From: Mycolicibacter algericus DSM 45454
GTDB lineage: Bacteria > Actinomycetota > Actinomycetes > Mycobacteriales > Mycobacteriaceae
Direction: 5' to 3'
Assembly: GCF_002086455.1 (NCBI RefSeq)
Contig: NZ_MVHC01000025.1
Location: forward strand, 1 to 54,346
Length of the DNA stretch: 54,346 bases
The notes below the pieces were generated by a model. The model saw only the letters and a program-made list of their open reading frames with translations. It searched no databases and was not told where the DNA came from. Of this stretch, positions 9,654 to 18,218 are shown one piece after another. Position 1 is the first letter of the stretch; every line of letters begins with the position of its first letter. The translations under genes and the position numbers were made by a program.

Positions 9654-10798
9654 GCCATGCCGGGATCGAGCTGGGGTGGCAGTATCGCCCCCTCGACCGG
9701 CTTGCGCGCATCGGCCTCGGCCTTGGCGACCGCCTGTGCGATCGCCGGGTCGGTCTGGGTGGTGAACCAGTCGGCGACCTCTTCGCTGTCGTCTTCCGGA
9801 CGCGCCGGGGTGTCGTCGACCGGCGACGGCTGGTAGCGGAAGACGCCGTCCTCGTCCGGTGCTCCCAGCAGCTTGGTGAAGCCCTGCAACGCGCTGCCGA
9901 AGTCGCTGGGCACCACCCAGACCTTGTTGGCCTCACCGCGGGCCATCTCCGGCAGCACCTGCAGGTACTGGTAGGCCAGTAGCTCGGGCGTGGGCCGGCC
10001 GGCCTTGATCGCCGCGAAGGTCTTCTCGATGGCCTTGGCCTGGCCCTGCGCTTGCAGGTAGGCCGCGGCCCGCTCGCCCTGGGCCCGCAGCATCCGGGAT
10101 TGCCGCTCGCCCTCGGCGGCCAGGATCGACGCCTGTTTGGCGCCCTCGGCGGTGAGGATCTCGGCTTGCTTCTCCCCCTCGGCCTGCTTGATCGCGGCTT
10201 CCCGCTGCCCCTCGGCGGTGAGGATCATCGCTCGCTTCTCCCGGTCCGCCTTCATCTGCTTCTCCATCGATGCCTGGATCGAGGGCGGCGGATCGATGCT
10301 GCGGAGCTCCACCCGGGCCACCCGCAGTCCCCAGCGGCCGGTCGCCTCGTCGAGCACGCCACGCAGCTGGCTGTTGATCACCTCACGCGAGGTCAGCGTC
10401 TGCTCCAGTGTCATCCCGCCGACGACGTTGCGCAGCGTGGTGGTGGTCAACTGCTCGACGCCGACGATGTAGTTGCTGATCTCATACACCGCGGCCTTGG
10501 GGTTGGTGACCTGGAAGTAGACGACGGTGTCGATGTTCAGCGTCAGGTTGTCCTCGGTGATCACCGGCTGCGGGGGGAACGACACCACCCGTTCACGCAG
10601 GTCGATGCGGGCGCGCACCCGATCGATGAACGGCACCAGCAGGGTCAACTGGCCGCTGACCGTGCGGCTGTAGCGGCCCAGGCGTTCGATCACCGCCGCC
10701 TCCGCCTGGGGAATCAGCGCCACCGATTTGGCGACCACGATCGCCGCGAAGATCACCAGTACCGCCAGCAACACCAGGCCGGTCGTAGCGCCTTCCAT
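9650..10798 (-). CDS. SPFH/Band 7 (prohibitin-like) membrane protein, Rv1488-like
   Basis: 382 residues. An N-terminal transmembrane helix (about residues 4-24) is followed by the SPFH domain with VIERLGRYSRTVSGQL and EDNLTLNIDTVVYFQV. A long alanine/glutamate-rich coiled coil follows (AEGQREAAIKQAEGEKQAEI and repeats), then a proline-containing tail. ATG 10798 has GGGGAG 6 nt upstream; the GTG at 10804 is the weaker option. It pairs with NfeD just upstream, the usual SPFH-NfeD arrangement for membrane microdomain organisation. Very close to Rv1488. Confidence 0.9.
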   Translation of the reverse strand: MEGATTGLVLLAVLVIFAAIVVAKSVALIPQAEAAVIERLGRYSRTVSGQLTLLVPFIDRVRARIDLRERVVSFPPQPVITEDNLTLNIDTVVYFQVTNPKAAVYEISNYIVGVEQLTTTTLRNVVGGMTLEQTLTSREVINSQLRGVLDEATGRWGLRVARVELRSIDPPPSIQASMEKQMKADREKRAMILTAEGQREAAIKQAEGEKQAEILTAEGAKQASILAAEGERQSRMLRAQGERAAAYLQAQGQAKAIEKTFAAIKAGRPTPELLAYQYLQVLPEMARGEANKVWVVPSDFGSALQGFTKLLGAPDEDGVFRYQPSPVDDTPARPEDDSEEVADWFTTQTDPAIAQAVAKAEADARKPVEGAILPPQLDPGMA

Positions 10799-10814
10799 GA
10801 GCACTCCCCTTTCT

Positions 10815-11249
10815 CTACAAGACCTTGCTGACCACCGCGGTGGCCCCGTCGATGTGCATCACGGTGACCTGCTCGCCCGGCTCGAAGACCTCGCCGTCGG
10901 TCAGCGGGCGCGCCGTCCACACCTCACCGTCGAGCTTCACCTGGCCGCCGTGTTGTTCGACGCGGTCGAGCACCAGCGCGGTCCTGCCCTGCAGGGCCCG
11001 CACCCCGGTTTCAGCGCCCGCACCGGCCCACAGTCGCCGCCGCAAGGCGGGGCGCACCAGCACCAGCAGCAGCACCGAGACCACCAGGAAGACCGCGCCG
11101 TCGGTCCACAGCGGCCAGCCCGTCAACCAGCTGGCCCCGGCCGCCGACAGCGCCCCGCCGGACAGCATCAGCAGGAACATGTCGCCGGTGAGCGCCTCGG
11201 CACCGGCGAGTCCGAGTGCGAAGACCAACCAGACCAGCGCAGCCGACAT
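10815..11249 (-). CDS. NfeD-like membrane protein, Rv1487-like
   Basis: 144 residues. Two or three hydrophobic segments in the first half (LVWLVFALGLAGAEALTGDM, AVFLVVSVLLLVLVRPAL) precede a C-terminal OB-fold domain (TALVLDRVEQHGGQVKLDGE). This is the short NfeD form that partners SPFH proteins. It ends 16 nt before the SPFH gene and is transcribed with it. It is divergent from the Rv1486c homologue. Confidence 0.88.
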   Translation of the reverse strand: MSAALVWLVFALGLAGAEALTGDMFLLMLSGGALSAAGASWLTGWPLWTDGAVFLVVSVLLLVLVRPALRRRLWAGAGAETGVRALQGRTALVLDRVEQHGGQVKLDGEVWTARPLTDGEVFEPGEQVTVMHIDGATAVVSKVL

Positions 11250-11328
11250 GCGGCCAGGATAGCTTGAGAATCACTCGTGGCCGTGCGGACCGGGGCAGCC
11301 GGTTCCGGCAATTACACTGCCTTGCATC

Positions 11329-12165
11329 ATGTGGTGCCCGAGTGTCTCGCTATCGGTGTGGGCCAACGCCTGGCTTGCCGGCCAGGCGGCGCCCGACGAT
11401 CTGTTGGACGCACTATCGGCTTGGGCGCCAGTGCAATCGGTGGCCGCTTATGACGCGATCAGCATCGGTGAATCCGGGTGGGCCTGGTCCGGCGGGCCCG
11501 AGGCAGGCGCGGTCTCCTTGCTGCAGCTGGTGCGCGGGGCGGCCGCCCCGGCGGCCGGGTCGGCCATCCAGCCGGTGTTTCCGGTCCCCGGCGACGTGCG
11601 CGGGCTGCCGGTCGGAACCGTGTTCGCCCGTGAGGCTGTGGTCGCCGGCGAGGGAGTGCTGATCGGGGGCCCGGACTCCGCAACTGCGGTCGGACTGGTG
11701 CCGCTCTACATCGAAGACGGCGACTCCCCCGGCGAACCCGTGACCGAACTGTCCTGGACCGCCTACCCGCTGACCGGGATGCCGGTGCCCGAGCACCACG
11801 ACCTCGGCGACGCCGAGTATGCGTTGCGGTCGGCGGTCCGAACGGCCGCCGAGGCGTTGGGGTCGACCGGTTCGCGCTGGGCCGACTACGGCGTCGAAGA
11901 CCCCCGCCTCCGGGTCGAACAGATGCTGGAAGCCGCTGCGCTGCACCGCGTTCCAGATCACGCGCCGAGGCGTGCGGTGCGGGTGCTGCAAAGCGCCGCC
12001 CATGTCGAGGCGATCATCACCGTCAGCGCCGATCTGCTCACCGCCACCGCGTACTCCTCGAGCGCGGTGCAGAGCGCGGCCGACGCCGTGCGGCCGCTGG
12101 CCGCGGTGGTGCGCTCGGCGCGCAGCGCCGCGGTGACCGCGATCCTGCAGTCGGCCTGGCGGTAG
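11329..12165 (+). CDS. Conserved mycobacterial protein, Rv1486c-like, unknown function
   Basis: 278-residue protein from ATG 11329 (MWCPSVSLSVWANAWLAG). No signal peptide, membrane segment or catalytic motif is evident. It has the size and position of Rv1486c: divergent from Rv1487 and convergent with the ferrochelatase gene (18 bp between stops). The C-terminal half is alanine-rich and probably helical. No function can be assigned. Confidence 0.85.
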   Translation: MWCPSVSLSVWANAWLAGQAAPDDLLDALSAWAPVQSVAAYDAISIGESGWAWSGGPEAGAVSLLQLVRGAAAPAAGSAIQPVFPVPGDVRGLPVGTVFAREAVVAGEGVLIGGPDSATAVGLVPLYIEDGDSPGEPVTELSWTAYPLTGMPVPEHHDLGDAEYALRSAVRTAAEALGSTGSRWADYGVEDPRLRVEQMLEAAALHRVPDHAPRRAVRVLQSAAHVEAIITVSADLLTATAYSSSAVQSAADAVRPLAAVVRSARSAAVTAILQSAWR

Positions 12166-12183
12166 CTCCGCGGCGGCGACCCG

Positions 12184-13215
12184 CTAACGAACCGGGGGTG
12201 CCACGTCCACGGCGCAGTGCGCCGCCCCGCACGGCGCCCCATCGACACCGAATCCGCAGCCCAACCCGGCCGGGCCGGCAAGCCGCTGGGGTGCGCCGCC
12301 GTCGCGCAGTTCGTCGATGAGCCCGCGCACCAGCCGGGCCAACCGTGGATTCGCGTTCGGGGTGACCGCGCGGGCGTAGGCGATGCCGGCCGCCTGCGCC
12401 TGCTCTTGCACCTCGGTGTCGAGATCCCAGAGCACCTCGATGTTGTCGCTGAGAAATCCGATGGGGCACACGATCACCGCGCGGATCCCCGATTCGGCGA
12501 GCACGGCGATATGCGCCTCGACGTCGGGCTCCAGCCAGGGCACCTGCGGCGGCCCGGAGCGTGACTGCCACACCTGGTCATAGTCGGTGTATCCGGCCGC
12601 CGCGGCCACCAGGGCGGTCGCGTGAGCGACCTGGCGGCTGTAGAGCCGCCGCCCGTAGCGTTCGTCGGCGGCCACCGGTATCGAGTGCGCGGTGAACACC
12701 AGCCGGGCGGCGTCTCGCAGACCGGCCGGCAGCGTGGCGGCGGCTGCGCCGATCGCCTCGGCGAACATCGCCACGAACAGCGGATGGTCGAAGTACTGGC
12801 GCAGTTTGATCAGTTCCGGGGCGCGCTCACCAACGGCGGCCCGTGCCCGGGCGATGTCTTGCGAGTACTGATCGCAGCCGGAATATCCGCCCCAGGCCGA
12901 GGTGGCGAACACCGCGGCGCGGCGCACCCCGTCATCGGCCATCGCCGCGACCGTGTCCTCGACGAAGGGCTCCCAGTTGCGGTTACCGAAATAGACCGGC
13001 AATTCCGGCAATTCGGCGCGCAGTGCGTCGGCCAGCGCTCGGTTGATCGCATTGATCGGCGACACCCCGCCGAAGTGCAGATAGTGCTGTGCGACCGCGT
13101 CGAGTCGCTCCGCCGGGATGTTTCGCCCGCGAGTGACGTTCTCCAGGAACGGCCGGACCTGCTCGGGTCCCTCGGGTCCGCCGAAGGACAGCAGCAGGAC
13201 GGCGTCGAGGTCCAT
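12184..13215 (-). CDS. hemZ: Coproporphyrin/protoporphyrin ferrochelatase (HemZ/HemH/CpfC)
   Basis: 343-residue ferrochelatase that inserts Fe(II) into the porphyrin; actinobacterial members use coproporphyrin III. LLLSFGGPEGPEQVRPFLENV is at the N-terminus. FTAHSIPVAADERY carries the conserved histidine, and VICPIGFLSDNIEVLWDLD carries the conserved glutamate. The C-terminal stretch CGFGVDGAPCGAAHC supplies three cysteines in the place where mycobacterial ferrochelatases bind a [2Fe-2S] cluster. It starts 11 nt after the inhA stop, so it is the third gene of fabG1-inhA-hemZ. Confidence 0.95.
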   Translation of the reverse strand: MDLDAVLLLSFGGPEGPEQVRPFLENVTRGRNIPAERLDAVAQHYLHFGGVSPINAINRALADALRAELPELPVYFGNRNWEPFVEDTVAAMADDGVRRAAVFATSAWGGYSGCDQYSQDIARARAAVGERAPELIKLRQYFDHPLFVAMFAEAIGAAAATLPAGLRDAARLVFTAHSIPVAADERYGRRLYSRQVAHATALVAAAAGYTDYDQVWQSRSGPPQVPWLEPDVEAHIAVLAESGIRAVIVCPIGFLSDNIEVLWDLDTEVQEQAQAAGIAYARAVTPNANPRLARLVRGLIDELRDGGAPQRLAGPAGLGCGFGVDGAPCGAAHCAVDVAPPVR

Positions 13216-13226
13216 CCGGAATCCGT

Positions 13227-14036
13227 TTAGAGCAGCTGGGTGTGGGCGCCGCCGTCGGCGTAGATGACGGTGCCGGTGGTGGCGGGCAGCCAGTCCGACA
13301 GCAGTGCGCAGACGGTCTTGGCCACCGGGGTGGGATCTTTCATGTCCCAGCCGACCGGGGCACGCTGATCCCAGCCCTCTTCGAGCAGCCGGATCTGCTC
13401 GCCTGCGCCTTCGCCGAGCGCGCCGCCGACGATGGCGCTCATCGCCAGGGTGCGGATCGGGCCGGCCGCAACCAGATTCGACCGCACGCCGGCCGGCCCG
13501 GCCTCCCGCGCGACGAAGCGGTTCACCGACTCCAGCGCGCTCTTGGCCACCGTCATCCAGTTGTAGGCCGGCATCGCCCGGGTCGGGTCGAAGTCCATGC
13601 CGACGATCGACCCGCCGGGGTTCATGATCGGCAGCGTCGCCTTGGCCAGTGAGGCATAGGAATACGCCGAGATGTGGATGCCCTTGGCGACATCCTCATA
13701 CGGGGCGTCGAAGAACGGGTTGACGCCCATGCCGGTCTGCGGCATGAACCCGATCGAGTGCACCACGCCGTCGAGCTTGTTGCCCTCCCCGATCACTTCG
13801 GTGACGCGTGCGGCCAGCGTGTCCAGGTGCTCCTGGTTCTGCACGTCGAGTTCCAGCAGCGGCGCCGGCTCCGGGAGCCGATCGATGATGCGTTGGATCA
13901 GCCGCAGCCGGTCGAAGCCGGTGCAGACCAGCTGCGCGCCGGCCTCCTGGGCTTGTTTGGCGATGTGGAACGCGATCGAGGAGTCGGTGATGATCCCGGT
14001 GACCAGGATCCGCTTGCCTTCGAGAATGCCTGCCAT
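13227..14036 (-). CDS. inhA: NADH-dependent enoyl-ACP reductase InhA
   Basis: 269-residue FAS-II enoyl reductase of mycolic acid elongation, the isoniazid and ethionamide target. I start at ATG 14036 (MAGILEGKRILVTG), which gives exactly the M. tuberculosis length and numbering. Catalytic Y158 and K165 lie in AYNWMTVAKS. Residues where resistance changes are known are wild type: I21 in DSSIAFHIA and S94 in HSIGFMPQTG. A longer start at 14051 adds five residues with no support. It lies 24 nt after fabG1. Confidence 0.97.
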   Translation of the reverse strand: MAGILEGKRILVTGIITDSSIAFHIAKQAQEAGAQLVCTGFDRLRLIQRIIDRLPEPAPLLELDVQNQEHLDTLAARVTEVIGEGNKLDGVVHSIGFMPQTGMGVNPFFDAPYEDVAKGIHISAYSYASLAKATLPIMNPGGSIVGMDFDPTRAMPAYNWMTVAKSALESVNRFVAREAGPAGVRSNLVAAGPIRTLAMSAIVGGALGEGAGEQIRLLEEGWDQRAPVGWDMKDPTPVAKTVCALLSDWLPATTGTVIYADGGAHTQLL

Positions 14037-14060
14037 GTCAGTCCTTTTCACTCGGGGGCG

Positions 14061-14804
14061 TCAGTGGCCCATGCCCATGCCGCCGTCGACGGGGATCACC
14101 GCGCCGGCGATGTAGCCGGCATCCTCCGACGCCAGGAAGCTGACCGCCCCGGCGACCTCTTCGGCGGTGCCGACGCGCTTGGCCGGGATGAACTCCAGCG
14201 CACCGGCCTGAATCCGCTCGTCGAGCGCGCGGGTCATCTCGGTGTCGATGTAGCCGGGCGCAACGACGTTGGCGGTGACGCCCGCCTTGGACAGTTCCCG
14301 CGAGATCGAGCGGGCCATGCCGATCAGACCGGCCTTCGCGGCGGCATAGTTGGCCTGGTTGCCGATGCCCCACATGCCCGACACGGAACCGATGAAGATG
14401 ATCCGGCCGAACCGCTTGCGCTGCATGCTGCGGCAGGCGCGCTGGGCCACCCGGAACGCCCCGGTCAGGTTGGCGTCGATGACCTCGGTGAAGCGTTCCT
14501 CGGTCATGCGCATCAGGAAGGCGTCCTTGGAGATACCGGCGTTGGACACCAGCACCTCCACCGGGCCCTGGTGCTCCTCGACCTCTTTGAACGCCCGGTC
14601 GACGGCCTCGTTGTCGGTGACATCGCAGACCACCCCGAACAGTCCTTCCGGCGCCCCGGAGCCGCGGTGGGTCACCGCCACCTTGTGGCCGTCGGCGGCC
14701 AGCCGCTGCGCGATCGCCAATCCGATCCCCCGGTTACCGCCGGTGACCAGGACCGAACGGGACACGAACGGGGGCTTTACTGCGGGCGTTTGGCTGTCAG
14801 TCAC
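14061..14804 (-). CDS. fabG1: 3-oxoacyl-ACP reductase FabG1 (MabA)
   Basis: 247-residue NADPH-dependent beta-ketoacyl-ACP reductase of FAS-II. Rossmann motif TGGNRGIG; the catalytic triad is S140 in IGSVSG with Y153 and K157 in NYAAAKAG. GTG 14804 is chosen because it gives the M. tuberculosis length and keeps the conserved upstream promoter spacing; an in-frame ATG at 14810 would add MP. First gene of the mycolate operon. Confidence 0.96.
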   Translation of the reverse strand: MTDSQTPAVKPPFVSRSVLVTGGNRGIGLAIAQRLAADGHKVAVTHRGSGAPEGLFGVVCDVTDNEAVDRAFKEVEEHQGPVEVLVSNAGISKDAFLMRMTEERFTEVIDANLTGAFRVAQRACRSMQRKRFGRIIFIGSVSGMWGIGNQANYAAAKAGLIGMARSISRELSKAGVTANVVAPGYIDTEMTRALDERIQAGALEFIPAKRVGTAEEVAGAVSFLASEDAGYIAGAVIPVDGGMGMGH

Positions 14805-14810
14805 CGGCAT

Positions 14811-14819
14811 AACCTATCG
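14811..14819 (-). promoter_or_regulatory. fabG1-inhA promoter, -10 region
   Basis: The minus strand reads CGATAGGTT immediately upstream of fabG1. This is the same stretch as in M. tuberculosis, including C at -15 (plus-strand G14819) and T at -8, the two positions whose mutation raises inhA expression. Both are in the wild-type state if the GTG at 14804 is the start. The 14805-14899 gap holds no gene. Confidence 0.7.
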
Positions 14820-14899
14820 AATCGACCCGTTGACGCTGCGCTGAGGGCGCGGCCTACTCGCACTTTGGCGCCATGAGCGCAGCGTGAATGATGGACGAC

Positions 14900-15907
14900 T
14901 CAGGCGGGCAGCCGCCGGTTCAGCAGCAGCGCGGCCAGCCCGGCCAGCGCCAGGATGAATGAGCCCAGCCGCAGCCAGCCGGTGCTGGCGTCACCGCGGA
15001 TGGTTTCGAAGCCGATCTGGTCCTGCAGCGTCGCGTAGACCTCTTTGAGCTGGGCCAGGCTGGAGGCGGTGTAGGCGGTGCCGCCGGACAGGTCGGCGAT
15101 CTTCTTTAGCGAGTCGTCGTCGACGGGCACCGGCTGGCGCTGCTCGTTGATCTCGACGTAGCCGTAGGCGGTGCCGAACGAGATGGTCGAGACCGGGACG
15201 CCCTGGTCCTTGGCGGTACGCGCCGCGGTGAACGACCCCTTGGGGTTGTCCGGGTTGGACGGCACGGTCTCCTTGCCGTCGGACAGCAGCACGATGCGGG
15301 CCGGCGGTGGGGTGTCCCCGCCGCCGATGACCGCTCCCACGGTGGCGATCGCCTGCAGCGCGGTGAAGATACCCTCCCCGGTCGCGGTCCGGTCGGCCAG
15401 CTGCAGCTTGTCGATCGCCGCCTTGGTGGCCTCCCGGTTGGTGGTGGGCGAGGTCAGCACGGTCGCCGTGCCGGCGTAGGCGATCAGGCCCAGGTTGATG
15501 CCGGCGGTGAGCTCGTCGGCGAACTGCTTGCCGGCCTCCTGCGCCGCAGCCAGCCGGGTCGGTTCGACGTCGGTGGCCCGCATCGACTGGGACACGTCGA
15601 TCACCAGCATCACCACCGCGCGGTTGCGCGGAATCTTCACGTCGTGGGTCGGGCCGGCCATGGCGACGGTGAACAGCAGCAGCGAGCAGATCAGCAGTAT
15701 CGCCGACAGGTGCCGCCAGCGCGTCGGCGATTTGGGGGCCACGCTCTCCAGCAGCTCCATGTTGGCGAACCGCAGGATCCGTCGCTGGCGCGCCACCTGC
15801 ATCAGGATGTAGAGCGCGACCAGGCCCATGACGACGAACAGGAACAGGAAGAACCATGGGTGAGCGAAGCCGGACAGTGTCATCGGCCCGAGTAGCGGCA
15901 ATGTCAT
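14900..15907 (-). CDS. VWA-domain membrane protein, BatA-like (Rv1481 homologue)
   Basis: 335 residues from ATG 15907 (MTLPLLGPMTLSGF); the frame upstream of it is unsupported. Two N-terminal transmembrane helices (AHPWFFLFLFVVMGLVALYI and a second near residues 60-80), then a von Willebrand A domain with the MIDAS motif VIDVSQSM. A C-terminal transmembrane helix ends in LLLNRRLPA. Works with MoxR ATPase and DUF58 proteins, presumably as an envelope-associated metal-dependent binding protein. Last gene of the moxR1 cluster; the Rv1482c gene I recall between it and fabG1 in M. tuberculosis is absent. Confidence 0.9.
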   Translation of the reverse strand: MTLPLLGPMTLSGFAHPWFFLFLFVVMGLVALYILMQVARQRRILRFANMELLESVAPKSPTRWRHLSAILLICSLLLFTVAMAGPTHDVKIPRNRAVVMLVIDVSQSMRATDVEPTRLAAAQEAGKQFADELTAGINLGLIAYAGTATVLTSPTTNREATKAAIDKLQLADRTATGEGIFTALQAIATVGAVIGGGDTPPPARIVLLSDGKETVPSNPDNPKGSFTAARTAKDQGVPVSTISFGTAYGYVEINEQRQPVPVDDDSLKKIADLSGGTAYTASSLAQLKEVYATLQDQIGFETIRGDASTGWLRLGSFILALAGLAALLLNRRLPA

Positions 15908-15940
15908 CGCAGACCTGTCTTTTGGTCGGCGAACAGTCGC

Positions 15941-15976
15941 GAAAGCCCCCATTCACTGGCTGAAATCGGGGCTTTC
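15941..15976. terminator. Hairpin between the DUF58 and VWA genes
   Basis: GAAAGCCCC (15941-15949) pairs perfectly with GGGGCTTTC (15968-15976) across an 18-nt loop. It lies in the 97-bp gap between two cotranscribed minus-strand genes. There is no T-run, so it may be an attenuator, processing or mRNA-stability site rather than a full terminator. Confidence 0.4.
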
Positions 15977-16004
15977 ACGTCTGCTCGCCGGGGGAAGGTG
16001 AGCA

Positions 16005-16979
16005 TCACGGCGCGCCCGCCAGCGCGCCGCGCCGGCGGGACTCGACGAATCGGACGATGTCGGCGATCCAGTCGCGGTCGGTGCGCAGTGACAACAACGG
16101 CGCACCACAGCTGCGCAACGCGTGCGCGACATCGGCGCGGTGGGCGACGGCGGCCCGCGCGAAGTCGTCGCGCAGCTTGGCGTCGATGGTGAACTCGCGG
16201 GTGACGCCCGACTCGGTGTCCTGCAGCACCACGTCGCCGACGTCGGGCAGTTCGACGTCGCGCGGGTCGAGCACCTCGATACCGAGCACCTCGTGGCGGG
16301 CGGCGATCGCGCGCAGTGGCCGCATCCAGTTGATCGGCCCCAAAAAGTCGCTGATGATGACCGCCATGCCGCGCCGGCGTTCCGGCCGGCGCAGCGCGTC
16401 GATCGCCGCGGCCAGATCGCCGCGTACCCCGGCCGGGGCGCGCGGGGTGGTGGCGATGGTGCGCAGCAGCGTCTGCTCGTGGTTGCGCCCGGAGCGCGCC
16501 GGCACCCGCAGCACCTGGTCGCCGTTGGCCACCAGGGCCCCCAGCCGGTTACCGCCGCCGCTGTTGAGGTAGACGATGGCCGCGGCCGCGGCCACCGCCA
16601 GGTCGCGCTTCTCACAGGTGGCGGTGCCGAAATCCATGCTGGCCGACATATCGACGACCAGCCAGGTCTCCAGCTCCCGGTCGGCGATCATCTGCCGGAC
16701 GTGCGGATGGGTGGTTCGGGCGGTGACCGACCAGTCCATCCGGCGCACGTCGTCGCCCGGCTGGTAGGGCCGCGATTCGCCCGGCTCGGAGCCCGGGCCG
16801 GGGATCAACCCGAGGTGATCGCCGTGCAGCACGCCGTCGAGCTTGCGTTTGACGGTCAGCTCGAGGGTTCGCAGCGCGGCCGCCAGCTTGGGATCGCGGA
16901 TCCCCCCGCGCAGCATCGACGGCGGTGCGGTGCTGGTTCCCGGGTCTGGTGCTTGCTGCCCGGTGTCGGGGTCGCTCAC
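16005..16979 (-). CDS. DUF58 domain protein (Rv1480 homologue)
   Basis: 324 residues from GTG 16979, overlapping the moxR1 stop by 4 nt (GTGA). The DUF58 core is seen in ESRPYQPGDDVRRMDWSVTART, with a VWA-like DMSASM motif (DxSxS) and a second block RRGMAVIISDFLG. MoxR-DUF58-VWA gene sets act as AAA+ chaperone modules, probably for metal or substrate loading of envelope proteins. In M. tuberculosis this gene follows moxR1 as here. Confidence 0.9.
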   Translation of the reverse strand: MSDPDTGQQAPDPGTSTAPPSMLRGGIRDPKLAAALRTLELTVKRKLDGVLHGDHLGLIPGPGSEPGESRPYQPGDDVRRMDWSVTARTTHPHVRQMIADRELETWLVVDMSASMDFGTATCEKRDLAVAAAAAIVYLNSGGGNRLGALVANGDQVLRVPARSGRNHEQTLLRTIATTPRAPAGVRGDLAAAIDALRRPERRRGMAVIISDFLGPINWMRPLRAIAARHEVLGIEVLDPRDVELPDVGDVVLQDTESGVTREFTIDAKLRDDFARAAVAHRADVAHALRSCGAPLLSLRTDRDWIADIVRFVESRRRGALAGAP

Positions 16980-18085
16980 CGACCGCTGGCCACAGCCGCC
17001 GCGGTCGGGGCACCCGGGGACGCCGGATGCGGCTGCTGCGGAACGGCGTTCACCTGCGGCAGTGGCACCGTCTGCAGCACCCGGTTGATGACGATCTCCG
17101 AGGTGATCTCGTCGGCGAGCGCGTCGTAGGACAGCACCAGCCGGTGGCGCAGCACGTCGGGGATGACCTCGATGACGTCCTGCGGGATCACGTAGTCGCG
17201 GCCGCGCACCAGGGCCAGCGCCCGCGAGGCGGCGATGATGCCCAGCGAGGCGCGCGGTGACGCACCGAAGGACAGCCAGTTCTTCACATCCGGCATGCCG
17301 AACTGCTCGGGCACCCGCGTCGCGGTGATCACCCGCACCACGTAGTCGACCAGTGCGTGGTGCACGAAGTTGTTGGCCGCCAGGCCCTGCAACCGCAGCA
17401 GGTCACCGGTGCCGAGGATCTGCTTGGGTTCCGGCGGGGTGACACCCATCCGGTAGATGATCTCGCGCTCCTCTTCCGGCGAGGGATAGCCGACGTTGAT
17501 CTTGAACAGGAAGCGGTCGCGCTGCGCCTCCGGCAGCGGGTAGACGCCCTCGTGCTCGATCGGGTTCTGGGTGGCCATCACCAGGAACGGGTTGGGCAAC
17601 GGGAAGGTCTTGCCGCCGATGGACACCTTGCGCTCCTGCATGACCTCCAGCAGCGCCGACTGCACCTTGGCCGGCGCCCGGTTGATCTCATCGGCCAGCA
17701 GGAAGTTGACCATCACCGGGCCGAGTTCGGTGTCGAACTCCTCGCGGCCCTGCCGGTAGATGCGGGTCCCGATGATGTCGGTCGGGACCAGGTCCGGGGT
17801 GAACTGGATGCGGGCGAACGACCCGCCGACCACCTTGGCGAAGGTCTCCACGGCCAGCGTCTTGGCCACCCCGGGCACGCCCTCGAGCAGCACGTGGCCC
17901 CTGGCCAGCAGTCCGACCAGGATGCGCTCGACGAGCTGATCCTGCCCGACGATGACACGCTTGACCTCGAAGATGGCCCGCTCCAGCGCGTGTACGTCGG
18001 CGGCCAGGCCTGAGCCGGCGCTGGAGGCACCCTCCGGGCCGGGGAAACCGCTGGCGCCCGCGGGCGTCCCATCCGATGACGTCAT
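16976..18085 (-). CDS. moxR1: MoxR-family AAA+ ATPase
   Basis: 369 residues from ATG 18085 (MTSSDGTPAG), aligned with the MoxR1 start; the 5-residue longer frame from 18100 is less likely. Walker A GVPGVAKT, Walker B LLADEINRAP, sensor 1 VMATQNPIE, and the arginine-containing EAQRDRF. The N-terminus is a glycine/serine/proline-rich linker. It is 133 bp downstream of ripB, and that gap holds no clear gene. Probable chaperone for the downstream VWA/DUF58 proteins. Confidence 0.93.
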   Translation of the reverse strand: MTSSDGTPAGASGFPGPEGASSAGSGLAADVHALERAIFEVKRVIVGQDQLVERILVGLLARGHVLLEGVPGVAKTLAVETFAKVVGGSFARIQFTPDLVPTDIIGTRIYRQGREEFDTELGPVMVNFLLADEINRAPAKVQSALLEVMQERKVSIGGKTFPLPNPFLVMATQNPIEHEGVYPLPEAQRDRFLFKINVGYPSPEEEREIIYRMGVTPPEPKQILGTGDLLRLQGLAANNFVHHALVDYVVRVITATRVPEQFGMPDVKNWLSFGASPRASLGIIAASRALALVRGRDYVIPQDVIEVIPDVLRHRLVLSYDALADEITSEIVINRVLQTVPLPQVNAVPQQPHPASPGAPTAAAVASGR

Positions 18086-18218
18086 CGAGAAATCCTCCAC
18101 AAAGGTCGGTCAGACACAACTGCTGGCACGGCACTCCAGCCGAGGGGCAGCGTCGTGCCCGCGTTTCACTATTCCAGGGATCACAGCATCCGTCGACGTA
18201 CGGTCCCACCCGGGTGCG

